Assembly (NCBI GenBank): GCA_945893395.1
Contig: CAMDEC010000003.1
Span: forward strand, 1 to 64,000
Source of the DNA: Bifidobacterium breve
Lineage (GTDB): Bacteria > Actinomycetota > Acidimicrobiia > Acidimicrobiales > Ilumatobacteraceae
Reading direction: 5' to 3'
DNA: 64,000 bases
A program made the position numbers and the translations under genes. The notes under the pieces are model-generated. The model had not been told where the DNA came from, did not search any database, and saw only the letters and a program-made list of their open reading frames with translations. Shown piece after piece: positions 1 to 9,641 of this stretch; the stretch's first letter is position 1; each line of letters begins with the position of its first letter.

Positions 1-981
1 CATCCGATTTACCCGCGCTATGGCTATGTGGTGCGTCGCCGTGAACTTGACATGATGGTCGCTCGCAACGCGCAAAATGTCGGAGCAAAACTTCTTGAAG
101 AACACGAAGCCGCGGCGCCGATCATGGAAAAGGGTTGCGTTCGCGGCGCAATGATCACCAACAAAAAAGACAACACGACCGTTGCACTTCACGCCGACTA
201 TGTGATCATCGCCGATGGTGCGAACTCTCGCTTCGGGCGAAGCATGGGCACCTCGCGCGAGAGAGCTTGGCCCTACGGCACTGCAATTCGCACATATTGG
301 CAGAGTCCAAGACACCAAGAACCGTGGATCGAATCGGCGCTGGACGTAAAAGACCGCAACGGCAACTCGATGCCGGGATACGGATGGATATTTCCAGTCG
401 GCGACGGAACTATCAATATCGGCGTCGGATTGCTGTCGACATTCAAGAACTTCAAAGATGTCAACACATCTCACCTGCTCGACTCATATGCACACATGGT
501 CGCCGACAAATGGGAAATTGATCCGACAAAGCCTGAATGCAAAGCCACCAGCGGAAAGATTCCGATGGGCGGATCAGTCGGGCCGAAAGTTGGACCAACC
601 CACATCGTGATTGGCGACGCTGCCGGCAGCGTCAACCCATTTAATGGCGAGGGCATCGACTACGCCTACGAGACTGCGCACATGGCAGCCGAAGTTATCC
701 ATGATGCGTTGATCTCAGGCGACGCAATTGCGTTGACGCGTTACGAGCAACTAATTGAAGACGAATACGGTCAGTACTTCAAAGTGGCGCGACTTTTTGC
801 GCGAATAATTGGCAAACCAATATTGATGCGCGAACTTTCGCGAGTGGGTATTCACAGCCGAACTTTGATGGAGTGGGTATTGCGAATTATGGCCAATTTG
901 TTGCGACCAGACGAGGTCGGCCCAGCCGAAGCCGCCTACAAAGCAGCAGCCAACATCGTGCGCCTGTTTCCTAACGCTTAA
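1..981 (+). CDS. Geranylgeranyl reductase family FAD-dependent oxidoreductase (5'-truncated by window edge)
   Basis: Open frame from base 1 (HPIYPRYGYVVRRREL...); motifs YVIIADGANS, HIVIGDAAGSVNPFNGEGIDYAYET typical of the family. Confidence 0.85.
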   Translation, partial: HPIYPRYGYVVRRRELDMMVARNAQNVGAKLLEEHEAAAPIMEKGCVRGAMITNKKDNTTVALHADYVIIADGANSRFGRSMGTSRERAWPYGTAIRTYWQSPRHQEPWIESALDVKDRNGNSMPGYGWIFPVGDGTINIGVGLLSTFKNFKDVNTSHLLDSYAHMVADKWEIDPTKPECKATSGKIPMGGSVGPKVGPTHIVIGDAAGSVNPFNGEGIDYAYETAHMAAEVIHDALISGDAIALTRYEQLIEDEYGQYFKVARLFARIIGKPILMRELSRVGIHSRTLMEWVLRIMANLLRPDEVGPAEAAYKAAANIVRLFPNA

Positions 982-991
982 CAGCTAATAG

Positions 992-1606
992 CTAGCCCGA
1001 ACACACGACTTCATCGACTTGGTCGTTGATCAAATTCAACTTGGTCACGCTTTTGTTCGGGGAGTAGTCGTTGATAAATTCGCGCAGAGTACCGGTGCTT
1101 TCGCCACAAGTTTTCTTAACACCATTTGCCAAACGCACAATCCAGCCATTTGCCAAAACCCCTCGGCTGCCTGAGTCGAGCATGTCGACAAGGCTCGGCA
1201 ACTCAAGTACGCGTGTCGGTTTTTCACCGTTCGTGTCAGTAAGTGCAAACCACATCACCGAGTCACCGAACATGTTGGCTAAAAATACGCAACTTGAGTC
1301 CGTGCCGATATCCGTGCAATTATTTTCTGCGGGCGTGTCAGCGGCGATGAATACTTCCCGCCCATCATCAAGCGAGACAGATGCTTCACCGACAGTTACG
1401 CCATTCTCTATTCGCCAACCTTCACTTTGTCTAAAAGTGGTTGCTACCGCGACCATCTCGATATTTTTTTCAACATCTTTGGCAATTGAACCAGTGTCGT
1501 CACTTCGACCAAAGCAGTCGTTGCAGGATAAAAACACCACAAAAATTCCGGCGACTATCAGCAACCCAAAAGCGGCCCACAATCGCAAATTGAATAACTG
1601 ACGCAC
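992..1606 (-). CDS. Hypothetical protein with N-terminal membrane anchor
   Basis: 204-aa ORF, N-terminal hydrophobic segment; no recognised domain. Confidence 0.55.
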   Translation of the reverse strand: MRQLFNLRLWAAFGLLIVAGIFVVFLSCNDCFGRSDDTGSIAKDVEKNIEMVAVATTFRQSEGWRIENGVTVGEASVSLDDGREVFIAADTPAENNCTDIGTDSSCVFLANMFGDSVMWFALTDTNGEKPTRVLELPSLVDMLDSGSRGVLANGWIVRLANGVKKTCGESTGTLREFINDYSPNKSVTKLNLINDQVDEVVCSG

Positions 1607-1651
1607 GCTCTCAGGCTACGCGCGTTGCTCGTTGTGCATTAGTCAGGATGT

Positions 1652-2338
1652 TTAAACAGGAACCGCATTCGACTTTTGCTGATTCTTTGAATCAGTCTGC
1701 TCAATGCGCATTTGCTCGTAATAACTCAAGATTTGTAGTTCGACACCCAGATCAACATTGCGCACCGAAACACTGCTCGGGATCGCCAAAACGATCGGCG
1801 CAAAGTTCAGGATCGAAGCAATACCGGCTTCAATTAACGCATCAGCCGCTGACTGTGCGGCAGAAGTTGAAGTTGTAATCGCACCGATCGTCACTTCTAA
1901 ATCTCTGACAAGTTTTTGCAAGTTGCGCACATCCGAAACTTTCAGTGCACCGGTTGACTGACCAATCTTTTTTGGGTCGTTGTCAACAATGCCGACTACC
2001 GGAAACCCACGAGGTGCGAAACCGCCAAATTTTGCGAGCGCACAACCTAAATTGCCGGCACCAACAACAACGACATTCCATTCTCGCAGTAGGCCAAGTT
2101 CACGCCTGATTTGATGAATCAAATATGTGACTACATAACCCACGCCGCGAGTTCCGTAACTTCCAAGATACGAAAGATCTTTTCGAACTTTGGCGGCGTT
2201 AACTCCAGCCAGTGCGGCGAGTTCATCACTTGAGAACCGAGCAACATTCGTCGCGTGCAAATTATTCAGAATTTGCAGATATACGGGTAGACGGGCAACC
2301 GCAGCATCGGGGATTCTGCGTCTTTGTGATTGGGTCAT
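1652..2338 (-). CDS. rex: Redox-sensing transcriptional repressor Rex
   Basis: Start taken at MTQSQRRRIPDAAVARLPVYLQIL; wHTH plus Rossmann GAGNLGCAL; Rex family. Confidence 0.93.
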   Translation of the reverse strand: MTQSQRRRIPDAAVARLPVYLQILNNLHATNVARFSSDELAALAGVNAAKVRKDLSYLGSYGTRGVGYVVTYLIHQIRRELGLLREWNVVVVGAGNLGCALAKFGGFAPRGFPVVGIVDNDPKKIGQSTGALKVSDVRNLQKLVRDLEVTIGAITTSTSAAQSAADALIEAGIASILNFAPIVLAIPSSVSVRNVDLGVELQILSYYEQMRIEQTDSKNQQKSNAVPV

Positions 2339-2366
2339 GGGCTCAGGGTAGGGCTTCGTGCAGAAT

Positions 2367-2396
2367 TTCACAAAGTTAAACCAAGAAAGTTGTGAA
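2367..2396. promoter_or_regulatory. Candidate Rex half-sites TTCACAA-N16-TTGTGAA upstream of rex
   Basis: Perfect 7-bp inverted repeat matching the Rex half-site TTGTGAA, 29 bp upstream of the rex start; non-canonical orientation and spacing. Confidence 0.45.
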
Positions 2397-2421
2397 TTTC
2401 GCTCGATTTTGAACGCGACTT

Positions 2422-3216
2422 TTGGCACCCAGTTATCGTGCTTGCGTGCTGCAAACCCAAATTATTGCCGAAGTTGACCAGTTCAATTCGATTTTGGCTG
2501 GCAGTGCGACGCTTGTCGCCAGCGCTTTTGCCCTCAGCACTTTTGACCGCTGGCATCGGCGAAACCAACCCCATGAATTGGCATGGACGATCGCCATGAT
2601 TCTGTTCGCGATCGGCTCAGGGGCACTGTGGTGGGCCGAAGTAACTGGTTGGTCGTTATTTGTGTTTCGAATCTTTTTCCTTGCGGGTGCGGTACTCAAT
2701 GTGGCATGGCTTGCGCTTGGCACAGTTTATTTATTGGCAAACAAAAAAATTGCCGACCACTTGCGCAACGCCCTAATTATCTTGAGCGCCTTCAGCATCG
2801 GCGTGATCATCTCGACACCGACCAAACGAGAGATCATTGATGGGGAATTTCCCGCTGCCCGAGAATTATTTGGCGTCCTACCGCGAGCCATGGCAGCAAT
2901 CGGCTCTGGGATACCAGCCTTAGTTATCCTGATCGGAGCATTCTGGTCGACCTGGCGCGTGTTGAAATCTCAGGCACCAAATCTAGACTCGGCGATTCTC
3001 AGAACGGTGACTTCGCCCAAGCGGCTCGCCGGCGGCAATTTATTTATCGCCACCGGCACGATCGTGCTTTCGGCCAGTGGCACACTTGCTGGCCGGCTCG
3101 GCAAAGATCGTGCATTTGCCGTAACACTGCTGGTCGGCTTGTGCATTTTATTTATCGGATTTTTAGTTGCCAGCAACTCAACGCGATCGCAACAGCAACT
3201 ACCTGCCGACGATTGA
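2422..3216 (+). CDS. Multi-pass membrane protein, hypothetical (true start probably a few codons downstream)
   Basis: 264-aa ORF with several hydrophobic helices. Confidence 0.65.
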   Translation: MAPSYRACVLQTQIIAEVDQFNSILAGSATLVASAFALSTFDRWHRRNQPHELAWTIAMILFAIGSGALWWAEVTGWSLFVFRIFFLAGAVLNVAWLALGTVYLLANKKIADHLRNALIILSAFSIGVIISTPTKREIIDGEFPAARELFGVLPRAMAAIGSGIPALVILIGAFWSTWRVLKSQAPNLDSAILRTVTSPKRLAGGNLFIATGTIVLSASGTLAGRLGKDRAFAVTLLVGLCILFIGFLVASNSTRSQQQLPADD

Positions 3217-3292
3217 CAAAATTCCAGCAAAAAAAATCACGGCAAGCAACAGCGCGATCGTCAAAGTCGTGGCTGGTCGCACGATTCAAACT

Positions 3293-4186
3293 TTATCTCT
3301 TCGGTGCGATCTTCACCGGAGTCGGGATCGGCTTCGTTTGCTCAGTCTCGGTTAGTCGCGACAAAATAACCAGGTCTCCTTGACCAATGCTCAGTTCTCG
3401 AGCCGCTGATCCTCGATCAACACAAATTGAGAGCATGCCATAAGAATCAACGACAAGCCCGAGCCCGCTGCCGATTGCATCGTAACTTCGCACAATTTTT
3501 AATGACCGCACAACTTGTTCATGGCTTACGCTCGCACCACTCAGCACCGAACCAATTTCGACACGCAGAACTTCACCCATTGACGCGACCTCGTCTGGGC
3601 CGATATTGAGTTGGCAATTTCCGAAACGATCGACCCAAGTCACCTCGCCATGCAGAGCGCCTTTCTCTTCTCGCGGTATTGGCACGACACCTGGCAATAA
3701 AAGCGCAGGGTCAATCATTTCTCCAAGTTCGCTCAGATCAACACCGTTGCAGAGGTGCGCTGCGACGGGTCCAAAAATATCGCGACCAGCAAAAGTCTCA
3801 CCTGGACTCGCCAAGTGGTATTTGGTGTTAGTTAGACATACAGCCCGACCAGCACCGCCAGCCAGAGCAATGGCCATTGCCAGTAACCCATTATCTGGAC
3901 CTACGAAAACACCTTTGCCATCCAGAACTTCAACGGCAACCGCGCGTCGCGATGAACCGACGCCTGGATCAACCACCGCCAGCACTACGCCACTCGCGAT
4001 ATACGACACCGACCGTGCCAACGACAACGAACCCGCACGCACATCAAACGGCTCGATTTCGTGTGTCAGATCTACGACGCGAGATTGCGGTGCAATTTCG
4101 TAGATCACACTTTTTACGACACCAACAAACTCGTCTCGTGTTCCATAGTCAGAAAGAAATGAAACGGTCTCGTACTTGTTAGCCAT
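3293..4186 (-). CDS. SAM hydroxide adenosyltransferase (DUF62 / SAM hydrolase family)
   Basis: VSFLSDYGTRDEFVGVVKSVI, VVDPGVGSSRRAVAVE, GPDNGLL motifs; start taken at MANKYETVSFL. Confidence 0.9.
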   Translation of the reverse strand: MANKYETVSFLSDYGTRDEFVGVVKSVIYEIAPQSRVVDLTHEIEPFDVRAGSLSLARSVSYIASGVVLAVVDPGVGSSRRAVAVEVLDGKGVFVGPDNGLLAMAIALAGGAGRAVCLTNTKYHLASPGETFAGRDIFGPVAAHLCNGVDLSELGEMIDPALLLPGVVPIPREEKGALHGEVTWVDRFGNCQLNIGPDEVASMGEVLRVEIGSVLSGASVSHEQVVRSLKIVRSYDAIGSGLGLVVDSYGMLSICVDRGSAARELSIGQGDLVILSRLTETEQTKPIPTPVKIAPKR

Positions 4187-4204
4187 GGCAGGTTCACGAT
4201 ACTC

Positions 4205-4325
4205 AGAAACGTAAGAGCCGGTGCCAACCCCCCGACGGCACCGGCTCAAACGGCGCAACTCTTGCGAGCGCGACTCCCAGTTGGGGGGTTACCCCGTCCG
4301 GTGATCTTGCGACATTTCTGTTTCT
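4205..4325 (-). ncRNA. Candidate structured 5' leader RNA (riboswitch-like) of the SAM hydroxide adenosyltransferase gene
   Basis: Closing stem AGAAAC/GTTTCT; 11-bp perfect hairpin GAGCCGGTGCC/GGCACCGGCTC whose loop GGGGGGTT is complementary to upstream AACCCCCC, which can also pair locally as GGGGTAACCCC; GCAA tetraloop hairpin. Confidence 0.45.
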
Positions 4326-4381
4326 TACTTTAGACACAAATTAGGGCGATACAACCAAAACTGCAAGATAAATCTTCGAAA

Positions 4382-5182
4382 TTATTTTCCAAGTTCTTTG
4401 CTGCGTTTTGTCGCAGCACTTACCGCTGAACCTATGATCTCGGAGAATTGTTTACCAACCAACTCAGCAATTCCGGCTGCCGTGGTGCCATTGGGTGAAG
4501 TTACTTTTTTGCGCAGCTGCTCTGGCGTCTCAGAACTTTGGGCGAGCAACAACGAAGAACCCACCAAGAGTTGTCTGACCAATTCATTCGAAACTTTAGC
4601 GGATAGTCCTTGTTGCACGCCCGCGGCAATCAATGCTTCAGCCAAAAGAAACACATAAGCGGGTCCACTTCCAGAAAGACCCGTCACGGCGTCGAGCAAA
4701 CTCTCTTGCACTTCAACCACGGTGCCGACGCTGGATAAAATTTCCCGCGCCCATTTTTTGTTTTCAGGGGTGCACCGCGCACTTGCCGCCATCGCCGAAG
4801 CACCTTGACCGATTAGTGCCGGTGTATTCGGCATTGCTCGCACCACGGCTGCCGAAGTTTTTATTGCATCCTCAATTGACGAAATCGTGACACCGGCAGC
4901 AATAGACAAAATCTGTTTCGCGCCAGCATTGGCAACCGCACGACACACATCTGCAACTTCTGTCGGCTTGACCGCCAAAACTACCGACTCGCACTCGGGC
5001 AACTTTGTTGTGATATCTAGTTGCGGAAACTGCTCGTTTAATTCAGTGATGCGCGAATTTTCTTTTTCAACAATCACCAGTTGCGAGGATGAAAACCCGC
5101 CAGCCAGCAAACCGCGCGCCAACGCCGAGCCCATGTTGCCCCCACCGATAATGCACAGCGTCGGGTTGATCGCCTTGCTCAC
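4382..5182 (-). CDS. proC: Pyrroline-5-carboxylate reductase
   Basis: IIGGGNMGSALARGLL, VRAMPNTPALIGQG, GLSGSGPAYVFLL motifs. Confidence 0.95.
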   Translation of the reverse strand: MSKAINPTLCIIGGGNMGSALARGLLAGGFSSSQLVIVEKENSRITELNEQFPQLDITTKLPECESVVLAVKPTEVADVCRAVANAGAKQILSIAAGVTISSIEDAIKTSAAVVRAMPNTPALIGQGASAMAASARCTPENKKWAREILSSVGTVVEVQESLLDAVTGLSGSGPAYVFLLAEALIAAGVQQGLSAKVSNELVRQLLVGSSLLLAQSSETPEQLRKKVTSPNGTTAAGIAELVGKQFSEIIGSAVSAATKRSKELGK

Positions 5183-5245
5183 TTTTCAATCACGCCGTTC
5201 AGGCTAGTTAGGCACACTCGAACCACCCAACGACTTCCCCGAACG

Positions 5246-5737
5246 CTAGGCAGTCCGAGTGCTATTTCGTTGTGTGCGCATAGCCGCAGCCTTGGCATGG
5301 CCGATTTCCAAAAGTGGCCAAAAAGCCAGCTCAACAGTTGAATACAGCGTGCCGATTATTCGGTCGAGTTCGGCTTCGTTCAAAGCCGACAATCCGATTT
5401 CACCGCGCAGATAAATCGCATCTTCCAACCCGATCGAAAAGTGGGCACCAACAAGTTTTTCGTTTCTTCGTAAAACTGTTTCGTAAAGCAACTCGGCGTT
5501 CTGCTCGGGTGCCGGCATCACATAGGTTTCATAACGAAAAGTTCTCTGGCCAAGAGTGAACCAGATCGTCGTGAAATCTTTTTCTTCGCCCGACATGCGC
5601 ACATACCACCGAAACTCGTCGTCTTCAGAGCGATCAACAGCCAAGATGTTCTTGTGGTTCGCTCTGGCTCGACCCAACCACTCGTCAATTTGTCGTTCAA
5701 TTCGGGCCAGCGACGGTTCGTCAAACAGGTCGCTCAC
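5246..5737 (-). CDS. YbjN domain-containing protein
   Basis: 163 aa; YbjN-like sequence and position next to mshA as commonly seen in actinobacteria. Confidence 0.75.
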   Translation of the reverse strand: MSDLFDEPSLARIERQIDEWLGRARANHKNILAVDRSEDDEFRWYVRMSGEEKDFTTIWFTLGQRTFRYETYVMPAPEQNAELLYETVLRRNEKLVGAHFSIGLEDAIYLRGEIGLSALNEAELDRIIGTLYSTVELAFWPLLEIGHAKAAAMRTQRNSTRTA

Positions 5738-5741
5738 GGCG

Positions 5742-6953
5742 TTACGAACAGGCGACTAGTTGGGCCACACGAAGTGCTTCATAGACACCAATCACACTGT
5801 CGGCGGTGGCCGACCATGAATAATTTTTGGCTCGATGGGCCGCTCGGTTGCCCATCGTCAAACTGAGCATCGGATCAGACAACAGCAGATCCACATATTT
5901 TGCGAACGTCTCTGGGTTTCGATTTTCAACTGAGTATCCGGTTGTCTGATGTTCGACCAAGTTGAGTAGCCCACCCACTGCGGTGGCCACCACGGGTATT
6001 CCGCATGCTGCTGCTTCAAGTGCGACCAGCCCGAAACTTTCACTTCGCGAAGGGACCAAAACAACGTCTGCGGCACGATAATAAGTCGACAACAAATGGT
6101 GTGGCTGCGGCTCGACAAAATGCACACGATCATTCAGGTCAAGATCACAAATCAGTTTGCGCACGTGCATCGACTCGCTCGAACCAAAAGATCCACTTGC
6201 GCCACCGACGATAATCAATTTAGTTTTCTTATTTTCCAATTTTGCAAGAGTCTGCACGGCGACGTCAACACCTTTTAATGGTTGAATCCGACCAACGAAC
6301 AACAGCGTCGGCTCGTCTCCCCAACCCAGTGCGTGTCTTGCACCAGCCCGATCACCCGGCGAGAAAAATGCAGTTGCAACGCCAGGCGATGCCACCCTGA
6401 CGACGCCAGGCGACTGACCGTAAAGTGCACGAAACTGACTCAACTCTTCGGGACAACTCACACAGATCGCATCGGCGCAACCGATGATCTCAAGTTCTGC
6501 TCTTTCGCGAACTACCGACTCTGTATCGCCACCCAAAGTTTTGACCCGCGCCAAAGTATGAAAAGTTGTAACCAGCGGCAAATTGAGCTGATGCTTCAGT
6601 CGATGGCCGACAAGACCCGACAGCCAATAATTAGCGTGCAATACGTCGGCCCCACCTGATGCCTGCAGATGCTCAGCGACGCGCTGTGTGAACAAATCTA
6701 CGACATCGAGCAATTCATCTTTCGAGAGGTCAAAACGACCAGCGTCAATGTGCACGATTTTAAGATTTGGCTCAACTTCTACAACCTTCGGCAACCCTTC
6801 GCGCCAAGCACGCGTATATGTCGTGCACTGCATTCCTTTTTGGGCCATTGCCGAAACAAGTTCGCGCACATAGACGTTCATGCCACCGCCATCACCGACA
6901 CCTGGCTGGGCCAAAGGTGAAGTGTGCATCGAGATAACCGCGACACGCTGCAT
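5742..6953 (-). CDS. mshA: D-inositol-3-phosphate glycosyltransferase (mycothiol biosynthesis)
   Basis: GT4 family; HTSPLAQPGVGDGGGMNVYVREL, PSRSESFGLVALEAAACGIPVVATAVGGL. Confidence 0.93.
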   Translation of the reverse strand: MQRVAVISMHTSPLAQPGVGDGGGMNVYVRELVSAMAQKGMQCTTYTRAWREGLPKVVEVEPNLKIVHIDAGRFDLSKDELLDVVDLFTQRVAEHLQASGGADVLHANYWLSGLVGHRLKHQLNLPLVTTFHTLARVKTLGGDTESVVRERAELEIIGCADAICVSCPEELSQFRALYGQSPGVVRVASPGVATAFFSPGDRAGARHALGWGDEPTLLFVGRIQPLKGVDVAVQTLAKLENKKTKLIIVGGASGSFGSSESMHVRKLICDLDLNDRVHFVEPQPHHLLSTYYRAADVVLVPSRSESFGLVALEAAACGIPVVATAVGGLLNLVEHQTTGYSVENRNPETFAKYVDLLLSDPMLSLTMGNRAAHRAKNYSWSATADSVIGVYEALRVAQLVACS

Positions 6954-7016
6954 TTGTCCTTAAAACCTATCGTTCTAGTCGGGTTTTACCTCTAGTCAGA
7001 GAAATGCAGTCCTGTT

Positions 7017-7511
7017 CTAGTCGGTTAAAAGCGAGTCGACGTCGGCGCCGCCGTCTTTATATCGCTGGACCAACTCAGAGGTCAAGGTGTCGATCTTGGC
7101 GAAAAAATTTTTTCGTTCGGCTGAGCGTTCCAGTTCAAACTTTTCAATTTGTCTGACCGCCTCGTCCAATGCATCGTCGGCGAGGGTGCGTAACTCACCA
7201 AAGCCAACCCGTTCGCAAAGTTTTTCGAGCTCTACGACCAAGGGATGCTCTGCTGAAATGTTTGTCTCGCGTGGTGGGCGCGATGATCCGCCACCATACT
7301 CTTGCCCAAAAACATTCGTAATATCCACGACGCTCATGCCGGATGCTGGCGTGCCATCGGTGCGACGACGCTGCTCATCGCGTGCCAAGTCACAGCGCCC
7401 TTGGGCCATTCGACGTACAAAAGAAATCACGTCTTCTTGCATCTGCAACGCCGCGCGCGCGCTGCGCAATTCGGCAGTCGTCATCGCACTTGGGTTTGCA
7501 ACATCAGTCAT
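7017..7511 (-). CDS. rsiG: RsiG-like c-di-GMP-binding anti-sigma factor family protein
   Basis: Helical 164-aa protein with exact E(X)3S(X)2R(X)3Q(X)3D motif (EDVISFVRRMAQGRCD) and a degenerate second copy (ELERSAERKNFFAKID). Confidence 0.75.
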   Translation of the reverse strand: MTDVANPSAMTTAELRSARAALQMQEDVISFVRRMAQGRCDLARDEQRRRTDGTPASGMSVVDITNVFGQEYGGGSSRPPRETNISAEHPLVVELEKLCERVGFGELRTLADDALDEAVRQIEKFELERSAERKNFFAKIDTLTSELVQRYKDGGADVDSLLTD

Positions 7512-7525
7512 TCAAGTTTCCGAAT

Positions 7526-7762
7526 TCATCCACCTGAAACCGGTGGCAACAATGCCACTTCGTCGGCGTCATTGACCACGGCGGTGCCAATCGCTTCTTC
7601 GCCGTTCAACCAAACTCGACAAGTTGCCATTACAGCAACAAAGTCTGCCCCAAATCGCTCACCTGCAGTTTGCAGAACTTCATCAACGGTGCCACCCGGA
7701 ATTTCTTGGCTGGAAGTCCCCGCAACTTGTCGAGCCGAGGCGAAAAGTCTCAAACGCGCCAT
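7526..7762 (-). CDS. MoaD/ThiS family sulfur carrier protein
   Basis: 78 aa, C-terminal LLPPVSGG (GG tail). Confidence 0.88.
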   Translation of the reverse strand: MARLRLFASARQVAGTSSQEIPGGTVDEVLQTAGERFGADFVAVMATCRVWLNGEEAIGTAVVNDADEVALLPPVSGG

Positions 7763-7794
7763 GCAGTCAGCGTACCTAAGCCACTACCCTGCTT

Positions 7795-8415
7795 TTGGTG
7801 TCTGAAAAACTGCAAGCCAAAGAGGCCACAACTCGACTACTCGTTTTACGCCACGGTCAAAGCGAATGGAACGCAGAAGGACGATGGCAAGGTCAAGCCG
7901 ACATCCAACTCACGGAGCAAGGAATCATTCAAGCGAAACAAGCCGCACAAAAACTCGGCTCATTCGATTTGATCGCCACAAGCACCTTGCAACGGGCCCG
8001 GCGGACGGCAGAAATTATCGCCCAACATTTGAACGCAGGCGATCTGCATGTTGACGACCGTCTCAAAGAGTCAAATGTTGGTCCGTGGCAGGGTTTGACA
8101 GTTGCAGAAATCGAGGCTGGTTGGCCGGGATTTCTAAACTCGCGACGACAACCCGAGGGTTTTGAACCAAATATCAGCGTCGTGCAGCGAATAACACAAT
8201 CTTTTATTGACATCGCCAACAAATGCAGAGGAGGTCAGGCTCTAGTTATCAGCCACAGTGGTGTGATTAGAACACTTCGAAGAGAATTAAATGTCTCGGA
8301 CAACCGCCTAGAAAATCTTGGAGGTAGTTGGTTCGAGATTGATGCTCACAACAAACTACGCGCTGGTCGAATAGTCGCGGTCCTCGGAGAATTGAACTCA
8401 ACTGACTCGCTCTAG
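7795..8415 (+). CDS. Histidine phosphatase / phosphoglycerate mutase family protein
   Basis: LLVLRHGQSEWNAEGRWQGQAD (RHG motif), ALVISHSGVIR. Confidence 0.92.
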   Translation: MVSEKLQAKEATTRLLVLRHGQSEWNAEGRWQGQADIQLTEQGIIQAKQAAQKLGSFDLIATSTLQRARRTAEIIAQHLNAGDLHVDDRLKESNVGPWQGLTVAEIEAGWPGFLNSRRQPEGFEPNISVVQRITQSFIDIANKCRGGQALVISHSGVIRTLRRELNVSDNRLENLGGSWFEIDAHNKLRAGRIVAVLGELNSTDSL

Positions 8416-8430
8416 CGAGTAGTTGTAGCG

Positions 8431-9627
8431 TTGAGCCTCGTGCTAAGTCGTTGGCTAGATGATTCGTTCTCGCCGATCGTCAAGAACAACATCACGCTTC
8501 TTACTGCAAGCCGACTGACGACCAATGCCTGCTACCGATTTACGCCTCCGTTCGTGGCGATTATTGCCAAAGGCTTCGACATCTCACTTTCTGAAATAGG
8601 AGTCGCTCTCACAATTTCTGAACTTTCAGGCTTGTTGTCGCCGTTTATCGGTCGGTTTATCGACCACCTTTCGCGCCGCGCGGCAATGGTCGCTGGTCTT
8701 TTTGGCATCGGATTTGGCGCCCTTCTCGCTGCAGTCTCACCAAATATTTATGTGTTCACACTCGGCGTGACGTTGATCAGCATTACAAAGAATTTTTTCG
8801 ACCTTGGAATGGCTGGCTGGATCGCAGACCATGTTCCTTACGAAAAGCGAGGGCGGTACATCGGAATCACCGAAATTTCTTGGGCACTCGGGCTTCTGTT
8901 TGGTGTTTCGCTGATGGGGGTAATAACCGCGCTCAGTACTTGGCGAGCAGGTTTTTTTGCTGGTGTCTGCGGAACCGCCGTTTCGCTGCTGTTTATTGCC
9001 TCGCGTATCAAGTCCGAAGCGCATGAAGTTTCGTCGCGAGTAGCCGACGATGGAATTCGACTTAGTGGTCGGGGCTGGCTGGTCGTGGCCACGATGTTCG
9101 CCACGATGTGCGCAAGCCAATGCATCTTTATAACTTTCGGGGCTTGGCTCGATGATCAATTTGGATTTGGCGCAATCGGCATTGCCGCAGTTGGATTTAG
9201 TTTCGGAATCGTCGAACTTTATGCATCGATTACCAGCGCCAACAAGACAGATACTTGGGGCAAAGAAAAAAGCATCGCCATCGGGTGTTTAATCATGGTT
9301 CCAGGCGGGCTCGCGCTTTGGTTCGTTTCACAAAATTTGGTACTCGGGCTCGCGGCTCTCTTGATTTACATCTTGGGCTTTGAGTTCGCAGTCGTGAGCA
9401 TGTTGCCTCTGGCTACGCATCTCGTGCCAAAGCGACCAGGCAGTGGCCTTGGTCTCGTAATCGGGGCTGGCACCCTGGGTCGCGGCGTGATGAGTCTTGT
9501 GGCAACGAGAGCTTACGAATCAAGTGGCGGCATCGCCTTGCCATCGCTAATCGGTGCAATCAGTGCCGGTGTCGCCACCCTATTTATATATTTGTATCAA
9601 CGTCGCGGTGGACTAATACACGATTAA
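8431..9627 (+). CDS. MFS transporter
   Basis: ~12 TM helices, GRFIDHLSRRAAMVAGL loop motif. Confidence 0.85.
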   Translation: MSLVLSRWLDDSFSPIVKNNITLLTASRLTTNACYRFTPPFVAIIAKGFDISLSEIGVALTISELSGLLSPFIGRFIDHLSRRAAMVAGLFGIGFGALLAAVSPNIYVFTLGVTLISITKNFFDLGMAGWIADHVPYEKRGRYIGITEISWALGLLFGVSLMGVITALSTWRAGFFAGVCGTAVSLLFIASRIKSEAHEVSSRVADDGIRLSGRGWLVVATMFATMCASQCIFITFGAWLDDQFGFGAIGIAAVGFSFGIVELYASITSANKTDTWGKEKSIAIGCLIMVPGGLALWFVSQNLVLGLAALLIYILGFEFAVVSMLPLATHLVPKRPGSGLGLVIGAGTLGRGVMSLVATRAYESSGGIALPSLIGAISAGVATLFIYLYQRRGGLIHD

Positions 9628-9641
9628 ACGAATCTTGTTTT

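Noticed and set aside
3606-4103. Long antisense ORFs opposite strong genes (e.g. 3606..4103, 15251..15751, 32648..33502, 20299..20811)
   Set aside because: Low-complexity, Arg/Ser/Pro-rich translations opposite clearly conserved CDSs; explained by codon bias rather than coding.
4205-4325. Assigning the leader to the c-di-AMP (ydaO) or cobalamin riboswitch class
   Set aside because: Conserved signature blocks such as CCGACAGCTAACC or a full B12 box are not present, so it is left unclassified.
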